This document shows, piece by piece, positions 34,778-42,417 of a stretch of 64,000 nt of DNA. The stretch lies in contig NZ_RAPV01000001.1 of the NCBI RefSeq assembly GCF_003610295.1, positions 4,464,001 to 4,528,000 of the forward strand, in the 5' to 3' direction. The number at the start of each line of letters is the position of its first letter. Position 1 is the first letter of the stretch. Both the position numbers and the translations under genes were made by a program. The DNA is from Paraburkholderia sp. BL23I1N1 (GTDB lineage: Bacteria; Pseudomonadota; Gammaproteobacteria; Burkholderiales; Burkholderiaceae). The notes beneath the pieces were generated by a model that saw only the letters and a program-made list of their open reading frames with translations, was not told where the DNA came from and made no database searches.

Positions 34778-35710
34778 ATGCCTAACGTGCCTTCCCACAA
34801 CTGGGGTCTCGAACAGATCGTCGCGGACTTGCGTGCGTCGCGTGAGGAGTTGCATCGCACGCGGCATCCGCTCGGCATTCGCGAGTTGCCGTCGCGCGAG
34901 GCGGTGATCGCGATTGTTGCCGGCCTGCGCGCGTCGCTGTTTCCCACGCATTACGGCGCCCCCGATCTAACTGACGAAACGGTCGACTACTACGTCGGCC
35001 ACACGCTCGAAAGCACCTTGCGCTTGCTCGCTGAACAGATACGGCGCGCCTTGCGTTTTCTGCCCGAATTCGGCGAGACACCTGATGCGGATCTGAAGGA
35101 GCGCGCGTTCAACGTCGCCCGCGAATTTGGCACTCAGTTGCCTGGCATTCGCGCGTTGCTGGTCAGCGATATTCAGGCCGCGTTCACCGGCGACCCGGCC
35201 GCGCAGCACATCACTGAAATTCTGCTGTGTTATCCGGGCGTGTGGGCAATGACGCACCATCGTCTTGCGCACGCGCTGCATCGCCTTGGTGTGCCCTTGC
35301 TCGCGCGTTTCATCAATGAGATTGCGCACTCGGCGACCGGCATCGACATTCACCCGGGCGCGACGATTGGGCAGAGCTTCTTCATCGACCATGGCACGGG
35401 CGTTGTGATCGGCGAGACCGCGATCATCGGCGAGCGAGTGCGTGTCTACCAGGCCGTGACGCTTGGCGCGAAGAGCTTTGCTGCGGATCTTGACGGTACG
35501 CTGGTCAAGGGCAACGCACGGCATCCGATCGTTGAAGACGACGTTGTGATTTATGCCGGCGCGACGATTCTCGGCCGCGTGACGATCGGGCGTGGCTCGG
35601 TGATCGGCGGCAATGTGTGGCTCACGCATAGCGTGCCGCCGGGCAGCAGCGTATCGCAAGGCAAGATCCGCGAGAGTGAGCGCACGGGTACGGACGAGGG
35701 GGGAGGTTGA
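34778..35710 (+). CDS. epsC: serine O-acetyltransferase, EpsC type
   Basis: The 310-residue protein has an N-terminal helical domain and a C-terminal left-handed beta-helix of hexapeptide repeats: IDIHPGATIGQSFFIDHGTGVVIGETAIIGERVRVYQ, then GATILGRVTIGRGSVIGGNVW. The catalytic His/Asp pair of serine acetyltransferases is in FFIDHGTG. It makes O-acetylserine from serine and acetyl-CoA for cysteine synthesis. The length and split hexapeptide domain fit EpsC rather than enteric CysE. Its stop overlaps the ATG of the AraC gene. Confidence 0.9.
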   Translation: MPNVPSHNWGLEQIVADLRASREELHRTRHPLGIRELPSREAVIAIVAGLRASLFPTHYGAPDLTDETVDYYVGHTLESTLRLLAEQIRRALRFLPEFGETPDADLKERAFNVAREFGTQLPGIRALLVSDIQAAFTGDPAAQHITEILLCYPGVWAMTHHRLAHALHRLGVPLLARFINEIAHSATGIDIHPGATIGQSFFIDHGTGVVIGETAIIGERVRVYQAVTLGAKSFAADLDGTLVKGNARHPIVEDDVVIYAGATILGRVTIGRGSVIGGNVWLTHSVPPGSSVSQGKIRESERTGTDEGGG

Positions 35711-36555
35711 TGAGCGGGCTGGCTCACGCGTCGTCCCGCGGCCGCGTTCACATGCCTCGTTGCGCGCTTGCTGGCGTCGAAGCGACGGTGGCCGAAACGG
35801 CGCATTCATTTCCGCGCCATTCGCACGATCGATTCGGGGTGGGCGTGATCGTTGCAGGCGGGCATCGCTCGTCGAGCGGGCGCGGCGTGGTTGAAGCGCG
35901 GGCGAGCGACGCGATCATGGTGAATCCGGGGGAGGTACACGACGGCAGCCCGCTTGACGAGCGCGGACGGGCGTGGCGCATGTTGTATTTCGAGCCGTCG
36001 ATGCTGACCGACGTCGCCGTCGAGTTGAGTGGTGTGGCTGCGCACGAGATCGAACTGACGCAACCGGCGGTTCGCGATCCGATATTGAAGGTGTTATTCG
36101 AGCGCTTATTCGCGGTATCGGTGGAAGCGCAAACCGTGCCGGACGATCTGGTGCGCGAGGAGGCGATGCTCGCGTTGCTTGGCTATCTGATTCGAACGCA
36201 CGCGACCACGCATACACCATCGCGGTTGACCCAGTTGTTGAGCCCGATTGCACGAGCGAGGGCTCGCATCGACGACGACCCATCGTCACCGCTCACGCTT
36301 GCCGATCTTGCTGCCGACACTGGCATGAGCCGCTTCCAGTTATTACGAGGCTTCGCGCACGAGATGGGATTGCCGCCGCATGCATACAGGATGCAGCGCC
36401 GGGTGATGCTTGCGAGGCAACTGATCGCGGGAGGCGCGACGTTGGCCGATGCCGCCGTAACAGCGGGGTTCGCCGACCAGAGTCATATGACGCGAGCGTT
36501 TGTACGATTGCTGGGAATCACCCCTGCGAACTACGCGTCTGCGACGCGCCCGTAA
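35710..36555 (+). CDS. AraC-family transcriptional regulator
   Basis: A 281-residue regulator with an N-terminal cupin sensing domain (HSFPRHSHDRFGVGVIVAGGHRS; MVNPGEVHDGSP) and two C-terminal helix-turn-helix motifs, the second reading TLADAAVTAGFADQSHMTRAFVRLLGITPANY. The type is common next to LysE-family exporters; here it follows epsC with a TGATG overlap. The ligand is unknown. Confidence 0.9.
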   Translation: MSGLAHASSRGRVHMPRCALAGVEATVAETAHSFPRHSHDRFGVGVIVAGGHRSSSGRGVVEARASDAIMVNPGEVHDGSPLDERGRAWRMLYFEPSMLTDVAVELSGVAAHEIELTQPAVRDPILKVLFERLFAVSVEAQTVPDDLVREEAMLALLGYLIRTHATTHTPSRLTQLLSPIARARARIDDDPSSPLTLADLAADTGMSRFQLLRGFAHEMGLPPHAYRMQRRVMLARQLIAGGATLADAAVTAGFADQSHMTRAFVRLLGITPANYASATRP

Positions 36556-36559
36556 CTTC

Positions 36560-36757
36560 GCGATGGGGCAATGAATGACACGCTAGGGCGCGTAGCGCCC
36601 AAAGCTCAGCGATGGGGCTAATGAGTGACGCATGGGCGCGCGCAGTGCCCATAGTTCAGCGACAAGGTTGATGAATCACGAGTCAGCACGCCCAGGACCC
36701 ACACCCCCGCGACGGGCTTGAAGAATTACGCATCAGCGCGCGCAGCGCCGCCGGAAG
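36560..36757 (+). repeat. four degenerate tandem copies of a ~50-bp unit
   Basis: Copies start at 36560, 36609, 36659 and 36709. Each opens with GCGAYGGGG- or GCGACAAGG-like sequence, then an ATGAATGAC-like segment and a GC-rich GCGCGCAGCGCC-like stem, and the first two end in GCTCA or GTTCA. They directly follow the AraC gene. The function is unknown, and divergence increases toward the right. Confidence 0.75.
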
Positions 36758-36839
36758 AATGACGCCTTTGTCACTCACGCCGAATGTGCGAGAACACAGA
36801 TTCCAGATGCGCCACTACCGTGGCTGCGCGGGGGACCCG

Positions 36840-36849
36840 CTTCTAAGCT
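36840..36849. repeat. 10-bp target duplication, left side of IS4 copy 2
   Basis: CTTCTAAGCT, repeated exactly at 38300-38309. Confidence 0.95.
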
Positions 36850-38299
36850 CAATACTGTTAACAAGCTCAAATTTGTGTTAACTTTCAAGCCTCTGAACCA
36901 ACAAGAAGAGCTTGAAGGATGGCAAGAACGGAAGCAACGCTGCCAGGCGGGGCGCGGCTCGCGGACTATCTGGCGGTGGGGTATCTGGCGCTGAACTGCT
37001 CCCTGGGACAGGTCAAGGAGGCGCTCACGAAGTGCGGCGTGCAGACGCGCGTGCGCCGCGACATGCCGCGTGAAGTGCTGGTGTATTTCGTGATGGCGAT
37101 GTGCCTTTATCCGCGCGTGGCCTATGAGGAAGTGTTTCGTCTGGTGATCGAGGGACTGCGGCGCATCTACGGCGACCAGGTACGCGACGCGCAGGTCAGC
37201 AAGGCGGCGATCTCGCAGGGTCGCGCACGCCTGGGATGGCAGGTGATGCGCGAGCTGTTCGCCCGGCAGGCGGCGCAACACCCACGAACCGCAGGCGGCG
37301 ACTATGCGGGCTATCGGGTCATGAGCGTGGACGGCTCCACGCTGGATGTGCCCGATGAGAAGGCCAATGCGCAAGCGTTCGGATATGCGCAGGGAGGGCG
37401 CGGTGAGGCCGCGTATCCGCAGATTCGCTTCGTAGCGCTGGCCGAATGTGCGACGCACGCGCTGTGTGAGGTCCAGATGGGCGGGGTATGCGAGCACAGC
37501 GAACAGGCGCTCACACGCCAGCTGTTTCCGGCATTCTCGGACGACATGCTGGTGCTGGCCGATCGCCTGTTCTATGGCTATGACATGTGGCGCGACGCGG
37601 TGGCCACCGGAGCGAAGCTGCTGTGGCGCGTGAAGTCGAATTTGCGGCTGCCGTGCGAAGTGCCGCTGGCAGATGGTTCGTACCTGAGCACTGTCTATGC
37701 CAGTGACACCGACAGGCGACACCAGCGCAACGGCATGCAGGTGCGGGTCATCGAGTATTGCCTGGAAGGTGTGCCTGATGCCGAGCCGCAGTATCGCCTG
37801 ATCACCAATCTGCTGGACGCAGCGGTGGCGCCTGCCATAGAACTCGCGGCGCTGTACCACCGGCGCTGGAAAATAGAAGAGATGTTTGACGAGATCAAGA
37901 CACATCTGTGCGACGGCAAGAAGGTGCTGCGTAGCAAGACGCCTGATCTGGTCCGTCAGGAGTTCTATGCGTTAATGCTTACCCACGCGGCGATCCGTCG
38001 ACTGATGTATGAGGCTGCCCAGGACAGCGGGCAGCACCCGGAAGACTTATCGTTCGTTCATGCCGTACGCGTGTTGAACCGACGCCTGCCCGAGGCGGCG
38101 GCCGTTCCCCCCTGAGCAGTGGCAAAGTTGGAGGCTCAGCTTACTGCGGGAAATCGCCAGTGGGCGTGCCGTGCAAAGCCGCGGCAAGCGTAATCCCCGC
38201 GGCGTGAAGCGAAAGATGTCGAACTTCCGGATACGCCGACGATCGGAGCCGCTGAATCAGCGAATTTCACCGAAAGCGGTCATCAAGTGAACAGTATTG
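36850..38299 (+). mobile_element. IS4-family element, copy 2
   Basis: It has the same 1450-bp length and the same CAATACTGTT/AACAGTATTG ends as copy 1 but the opposite orientation. It is flanked by its own 10-bp duplication CTTCTAAGCT. Both target sites contain TAAGC, suggesting a weak target preference. Confidence 0.95.
36919..38115 (+). CDS. IS4-family transposase, copy 2
   Basis: 398 residues, essentially identical to copy 1. All catalytic motifs (VDGSTLDVPD, LADRLFYGYDMW, YHRRWKIEEMFDEIK) are intact. The one protein difference noticed is arginine for cysteine in RRHQRNGMQ. Recent spread within this genome is likely. Confidence 0.95.
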   Translation: MARTEATLPGGARLADYLAVGYLALNCSLGQVKEALTKCGVQTRVRRDMPREVLVYFVMAMCLYPRVAYEEVFRLVIEGLRRIYGDQVRDAQVSKAAISQGRARLGWQVMRELFARQAAQHPRTAGGDYAGYRVMSVDGSTLDVPDEKANAQAFGYAQGGRGEAAYPQIRFVALAECATHALCEVQMGGVCEHSEQALTRQLFPAFSDDMLVLADRLFYGYDMWRDAVATGAKLLWRVKSNLRLPCEVPLADGSYLSTVYASDTDRRHQRNGMQVRVIEYCLEGVPDAEPQYRLITNLLDAAVAPAIELAALYHRRWKIEEMFDEIKTHLCDGKKVLRSKTPDLVRQEFYALMLTHAAIRRLMYEAAQDSGQHPEDLSFVHAVRVLNRRLPEAAAVPP

Positions 38300-38309
38300 C
38301 TTCTAAGCT
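38300..38309. repeat. 10-bp target duplication, right side of IS4 copy 2
   Basis: CTTCTAAGCT, the partner of 36840-36849. Confidence 0.95.
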
Positions 38310-38333
38310 AGCGGTGTGAGCCGCTTTCTTTTG

Positions 38334-38430
38334 CCTACTTTTCTTTGCGGCCCAAAGAAAAGTAGGTGCCCCGCACAGGGGCGACGCTAATAGACCGATA
38401 AGAAAACAAGGAAAGGCCAACGCCACAGGC
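38334..38430 (+). repeat. dispersed hairpin repeat, copy A
   Basis: It contains a 14-bp perfect inverted repeat (38334-38347 with 38353-38366, CCTACTTTTCTTTG) and then GCCCC-gcaca-GGGGC (38368-38382), followed by GACGCTAATAGACC and CAAGGAAAGGCCAAC. The GCCCCGCACAGGGGC block and its right side recur inverted at 63168-63236. It resembles REP-like intergenic elements frequent in Burkholderiaceae. Confidence 0.75.
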
Positions 38431-38469
38431 AAACAGATAAAGCGCCGCGCAGGCAAAAAACCCCGACCC

Positions 38470-39050
38470 TCACCCCACTCCCAAACCCCGCAAAACCGCC
38501 CCTGCATGTACCCCATGCAACCAGACATGCTCCCCGATAAACCAGGCCGCGCCCCAGGCCGCCCCAACAACAATCAAATCACAACGCCCACTATTCCAAA
38601 GATTCAAAGAATGCCGCCCGGCGACCCAGGGCACCCCTAAAGGATTAGGCCAATCGGCCAACAGATGCATCAACCCACCGCAAGCGAACCCAAAAGCCGG
38701 CGCAGCATAACCGGACCGCCCAAGCCAATGAAAGGAAACCGCGAGCAACGCGACCCATGCCACACCCCAATGCGTCAACGTACGATGCGTAATCCAGAGC
38801 TTTCGCGTGCGTGACCACCACGCCACTTCCAGTCTGGCGCCGTACTCCCTGCCACCCCGGCGACAAAACTCAGCAACACGCCGATATGAAACAACCCAAA
38901 AAACGACCCAGGAAATGAACCAAAAACCGACCCAAAAACCGACCCATGAACCGACCCATGAACCGACCCGCCGCCGACGCGCGCAACAACAGCCGCAGCG
39001 ATAACCCCAGCTGCAAACCCAGTCGCGTGATGTGCTTTGTTTGATGCCAT
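38470..39050 (-). pseudogene. YdjM-like inner-membrane metal-dependent hydrolase family protein, frameshifted
   Basis: The N-terminal part from 39050 reads MASNKAHHATGFAAGVIAAAVV. After APDW the frame breaks, and the rest (LEVAWWSRTRKLWITHRTLTHW, GGLMHLLADWPNPLGVPWV) continues in another frame to 38470. This is the YdjM/DUF457 membrane family with its HRTLTHW and H-x3-D motifs. A 4-bp loss of one CTGG from a probable CTGGCTGG near 38829-38836 explains the shift. The first half also contains a 12-bp tandem repeat coding GS(V/F)(H/F). Confidence 0.7.
38893..38971. repeat. 12-bp tandem repeat tract inside the YdjM-like gene
   Basis: Units related to CCGACCCATGAA and CCGACCCAAAAA are repeated about five to six times. 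In the minus-strand frame they encode a GS-x-x periodic stretch (GSVHGSVHGSVFGSVFGSF) within a membrane segment. The unit length is a multiple of three, so copy changes keep the frame. Confidence 0.8.
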
Positions 39051-39216
39051 CGAACCTCACGACGCAGCGCGCCGAATAAAAACCAAAGGGCGGCTATATT
39101 CGCAGACGAGCAGATAAAAAAATAGCCGACACACGACATAAAAATTCGCGCATCGGCATGGCCTTCAGAGCGGTCTTCAATGTGACCGTCAACAACGCAA
39201 CTGTACGACCAAAAAC

Positions 39217-39570
39217 TCAGGTCGCACAGCGCGCAATATCGACGCGCATTTCCGGTTCAGGTGGGTCATCCGGCGCATTCGCGGGATGCATCACCTTGAT
39301 GACCGAGCCGGCGTTATACGGCGTCAGCGTGACGAAATACGAGTTGTTCGAATCAGAGCCGACGGCGATCTCGGTCGCGTCGCCCACGCGCGACATCCGC
39401 GCGCGTGACAGCTTGCTTTCGAGGCAATCGGCGATATAAGCAGGGGCGCGCTGCGAAGACACGTACATCATCGGCTGGGACGCATCGCGGGCGGGGCCGT
39501 TGGAGGAACCACAGGCAGCGAGCAAAGCGGTGGCGGCAGCAGCGGGAGCAAGCAGGAGAAGTCGTTTCAT
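39217..39570 (-). CDS. small lipoprotein of unknown function
   Basis: The 117-residue precursor begins MKRLLLLAPAAAATALLAACGSSNG, a lipoprotein signal with the lipobox LLAAC. The mature part is small and beta-rich with two further cysteines (ADCLESKLS and the C-terminal RCAT) that may pair. The start at 39570 was chosen because the signal peptide begins there. The family is a Burkholderia sugar-ABC-neighbour-type hypothetical; I do not recognise a function. Confidence 0.75.
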   Translation of the reverse strand: MKRLLLLAPAAAATALLAACGSSNGPARDASQPMMYVSSQRAPAYIADCLESKLSRARMSRVGDATEIAVGSDSNNSYFVTLTPYNAGSVIKVMHPANAPDDPPEPEMRVDIARCAT

Positions 39571-39783
39571 GGTTCGATCGTCGGCGTCCCCGATCGTGCA
39601 CGGGAACTTGGGGCGCGGGCGAAACGCGACGCGATTGAACGCTGCGTCATGCTTCGCGACGAAGCCGCCGTTCAACCGCAACAACGTTACGGCAAGGAAG
39701 GCAGCCACCTTAAGTATACCCACCGCGCGCATACGCCGTCACCACGATTGCATCGAAATGTAAGAGCCGAAGCCCCATGAAAA

Positions 39784-39814
39784 AACCCGCGCGTGATCGT
39801 GTCACCCGCGGGTT
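39784..39814 (-). terminator. rho-independent terminator of the porin gene
   Basis: The 8-bp stem AACCCGCG/CGCGGGTT is followed on the minus strand by a run of T (39779-39785), 63 bases past the porin stop. Confidence 0.75.
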
Positions 39815-39876
39815 CGGCTGCAGAGCGGATCGATGCATCGCTCTGCATGTGCTACCAGAAAAACCTGGAAACAAAC

Positions 39877-41028
39877 TTAGAAGCGATGACGCAGACCGAC
39901 GGCGGCAGCAACCTGGTTTCCAGTCGACGACGGTGCCAGCGTGTTGATCGCCGCCACGTTCGCGCCGAAGTTGCCAAGCTCGCCCGATGCGTGCTGATAC
40001 ACGCCTTCCACGTACACGTCGGTACGCTTGCTCAGCGAGTAGTCGCCTTGCAGCGACACCGTGTGCCACTTCGGATCGCCCGAGCCGTTCGAACCCGACA
40101 TCTTGCCGTTGGTGAACGTGTACGAAGCCGAGAGGCTCAGTGCCGGCGTCAGTGCGTATTTGCCGTTCAACTCGTAGTTGTCCAGATGCAGGTTCGTACC
40201 CGCCACGCCAGGCAGCGTCGCGCCGCCGACGTCCACGCCCGTGATGCCGTCCAGTTGCGTATGCGTGTAGACGAAACCCGCCGTTGCCGGGCCGTACGTG
40301 TAGTTGATGCCCGCGCCGAACGTGCGCTGCAGATTCGCCGCGACTGCCGCGGTGCCGTCGCCTTGCGACACGGCGCCGCTCAGGTTCGAGCTGCCCGAGT
40401 TGTTCAGTTGCAGGTAAGCGGCGGCGACGCTCAGCGGGCCGTTGTCGTACGAAGCGCCGACGCTCCATGCGCGGTTGTTCGAGAACTGACCGGCCGAATT
40501 GCTGAACCCGTACAGCCCGCCGAATTTCAGGCCGGCATAGTTCGCGCTCGTGTACTTCACGGCGTTCTTGATCGAGAACGAGTTGTCCAGATTGTCGTTA
40601 TCGAACGGGTGAGCGGCCAGGTTGTTGCCGTAGCCCGCGCCCGCTTCGGAGAGCGGCGCGAGGTAATCGACCACGGAATCGTACTGGCGGCCGAGCGTCA
40701 GCGCGCCGTATTGATCGCTCTTCAGGCCGACGAAAGCCTGGCGATTGAACATTGTGTTGCTTTCCGAAAACTCGCCGTTGTTCAGGTTGAAGCCGTTTTC
40801 CAACGTGAAGATGGCATGCAGACCGCCGCCCAGGTCTTCGCTGCCGCGCAGGCCGAAGTAGGTGTTCGAAACCGACCCGCTACCTTGCTGCCAGTTGCTG
40901 TGGCCGCCCTGGTTGTTCGAGTAGACGAGGCCGGCGTCCAGCGTGCCGTACAACGTGACGCTGCTTTGTGCGTGAGCGGTGATGGCGAATGAGCCCACGA
41001 GACCTGCTGCGATGAAGGTTCTTTTCAT
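39877..41028 (-). CDS. Gram-negative porin (Burkholderia OmpC type)
   Basis: The 383-residue outer-membrane porin has a signal peptide (MKRTFIAAGLVGSFAITAHA), then the signature SSVTLYGTLDAGLVYSNNQGG of beta-proteobacterial trimeric porins. Sixteen-strand features follow, such as YFGLRGSEDLGGGLHAIFTLENGF and the terminal AAAVGLRHRF with the C-terminal phenylalanine needed for BAM insertion. A terminator follows the gene. It allows diffusion of small hydrophilic solutes. Confidence 0.94.
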   Translation of the reverse strand: MKRTFIAAGLVGSFAITAHAQSSVTLYGTLDAGLVYSNNQGGHSNWQQGSGSVSNTYFGLRGSEDLGGGLHAIFTLENGFNLNNGEFSESNTMFNRQAFVGLKSDQYGALTLGRQYDSVVDYLAPLSEAGAGYGNNLAAHPFDNDNLDNSFSIKNAVKYTSANYAGLKFGGLYGFSNSAGQFSNNRAWSVGASYDNGPLSVAAAYLQLNNSGSSNLSGAVSQGDGTAAVAANLQRTFGAGINYTYGPATAGFVYTHTQLDGITGVDVGGATLPGVAGTNLHLDNYELNGKYALTPALSLSASYTFTNGKMSGSNGSGDPKWHTVSLQGDYSLSKRTDVYVEGVYQHASGELGNFGANVAAINTLAPSSTGNQVAAAVGLRHRF

Positions 41029-41312
41029 GTTTAGATAACTCCGGGACAGTGCGTAGAGAATCGCATTCCAGTGTTTGCAGCCGATTGCACCGACTGCCTG
41101 ACGATCCGCTGCGAAGTGTATGCCTGCCATTTATATCTTTAAGTGCATGTGGCGCAACAATGAATTTTCCAATTCGTAATAGCGGATTCGGAGTGGCGTA
41201 AGTACGAGTAAATAAAGAAAAAATCTATGTATGAGTTGGCGCTGTAATTGATCGTTAAATTATGAATGTTGCTCGATTGCGACGCTCCCGCTGCGTCATA
41301 TTCAGTAAGGAT

Positions 41313-41341
41313 TTGAGCGTATCGCTGCGTTGAATTAGGTT
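41313..41341 (+). promoter_or_regulatory. promoter-like sequence before tandem terminators
   Basis: TTGAGC (41313-41318) and TAGGTT (41336-41341), 17 bases apart. It would start a short transcript of about 95-130 nt ending at the hairpins at 41416-41478. Confidence 0.4.
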
Positions 41342-41415
41342 CATTCTGTTTTCAGCAATGAACTCTTCCGATTCATGTGGTCTATCCCGGCGAATTACAG
41401 TTCTACAATTCACTT

Positions 41416-41442
41416 CACCCTTTGACCAAGGGTGTCTTTTTC
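41416..41442 (+). terminator. terminator hairpin 1 of the candidate sRNA
   Basis: Stem CACCCTT/AAGGGTG with loop TGACC, followed by TCTTTTTC. Confidence 0.65.
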
Positions 41443-41452
41443 ATCTCTTTAT

Positions 41453-41478
41453 ACGCGGCTTCCGGGCCGCGTTTTTTT
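41453..41478 (+). terminator. terminator hairpin 2 of the candidate sRNA
   Basis: Stem ACGCGGC/GCCGCGT with a six-base loop, followed by seven T. Confidence 0.75.
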
Positions 41479-41654
41479 GTATTTTTATGGTTAATTTATA
41501 AGCTTCCGAAAATAACGAAATGCGCTATTGCAATCGTGCAAGGAGCTTGCCCCGGCTTGTCCGTTCGTCATAGGGCCGCATTGGGCGTGTGCGGGGCAGG
41601 TAGAATCGCAGGCTTGAGATGTGTTTCCGCCCCGCGAACGTGAGTAAACCTGTA

Positions 41655-42227
41655 ATGACCGATACCCCCCTTCCATCGTCCGACACTGCTGCTAACTCCA
41701 CGATGGCAGGCGCGTCCGGGATCCAAGACACCCCGCTCGAGCATCTGGACGAAGCGCAGCCTGAAACTCAGCACGAAGCGCGTCTGTGGCGCGACGACGG
41801 CTGGACCGCGCGCGTGATCAAGAACGAAGACGACGAAGGCTGGGCCGTTGCAATGATCAAGGACGGCGAAGCCGAACCGGCGCTCGTCGGCCCGTGGACG
41901 ATGGGCCGCAACAAGAAAGACCCGAAGCCGCTCGACACGTCGGCGTTCAACACGCTGGTGAAGACCGCGTCTGAGGTGTTGCGCCGCCATGAGCAGCAAC
42001 TGCGCGCCCAGTTGCACAAAGAAGTGCGCGTGGCCAGTGCGGACGGCAATGGCGAACTCGACATCACGCTCGACATCGTTCCCGACGAAGACGAACCGTA
42101 CGCGCTGCTGACCGCGCTCGACACATTCGGCGAGCAGCTCGCGCAAGTGCAGGTCGCGCCGAACTTCAAGCTGAGCAAGGCGAGTGCCTCTGCGTGGGTC
42201 GAAAACGAATTCCGTCGTCCGGGCTAG
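41655..42227 (+). CDS. conserved hypothetical protein of Burkholderiales
   Basis: The 190-residue soluble, acidic protein begins MTDTPLPSSDTAANSTMAG with a disordered N-terminus. A folded part follows: EARLWRDDGWTARVIKNEDDEGWAVAMIKDGEAEPALVGPWTMGRNKKDPKPLD, then a helix ASEVLRRHEQQLRAQLHKEVRV. There is no signal peptide. The family is widespread in Burkholderia without known function. The start at 41655 was chosen as the first ATG; an in-frame GTG at 41640 is an alternative. Confidence 0.75.
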   Translation: MTDTPLPSSDTAANSTMAGASGIQDTPLEHLDEAQPETQHEARLWRDDGWTARVIKNEDDEGWAVAMIKDGEAEPALVGPWTMGRNKKDPKPLDTSAFNTLVKTASEVLRRHEQQLRAQLHKEVRVASADGNGELDITLDIVPDEDEPYALLTALDTFGEQLAQVQVAPNFKLSKASASAWVENEFRRPG

Positions 42228-42417
42228 AACGGTGATGTCAGGGTTTAGCTAACGAACAGCTAAATTGAATATTACTATTGACTGTCAATATACTTTCACA
42301 TTGGCTTCATAGAATCCTCGCGTCATAGCGGCGCGAGCGTGAACCATGCGGTTTTGGGTCTGAGTGCGTGCCGGCTGTGCATTCACCCACGCTACCCAAA
42401 CCCTGGATCACGACAAC

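Larger units (their letters stand above)
41348..41478 (+). ncRNA. candidate small RNA with two tandem terminators
   Basis: The 626-base gap between the divergent porin and the gene at 41655 has no ORF I support. It holds two plus-strand terminator hairpins in a row and a promoter-like element at the right distance. Neither hairpin has a T run in the opposite direction. No plus-strand protein gene precedes them, so a short non-coding transcript is the simplest explanation. A porin neighbour is common for regulatory RNAs. Expression has not been shown. Confidence 0.45.

Noticed and set aside
36560..36757. CRISPR-like array
   Set aside because: Whole ~50-bp units are degenerate copies with no constant repeat and variable spacers, and there are no cas genes.
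22885..38309. The two inverted IS4 copies as a composite transposon that moved the 12.5-kb catabolic segment
   Set aside because: Each copy is flanked by its own perfect and different 10-bp duplication. A composite insertion would show one duplication at the outer edges only.
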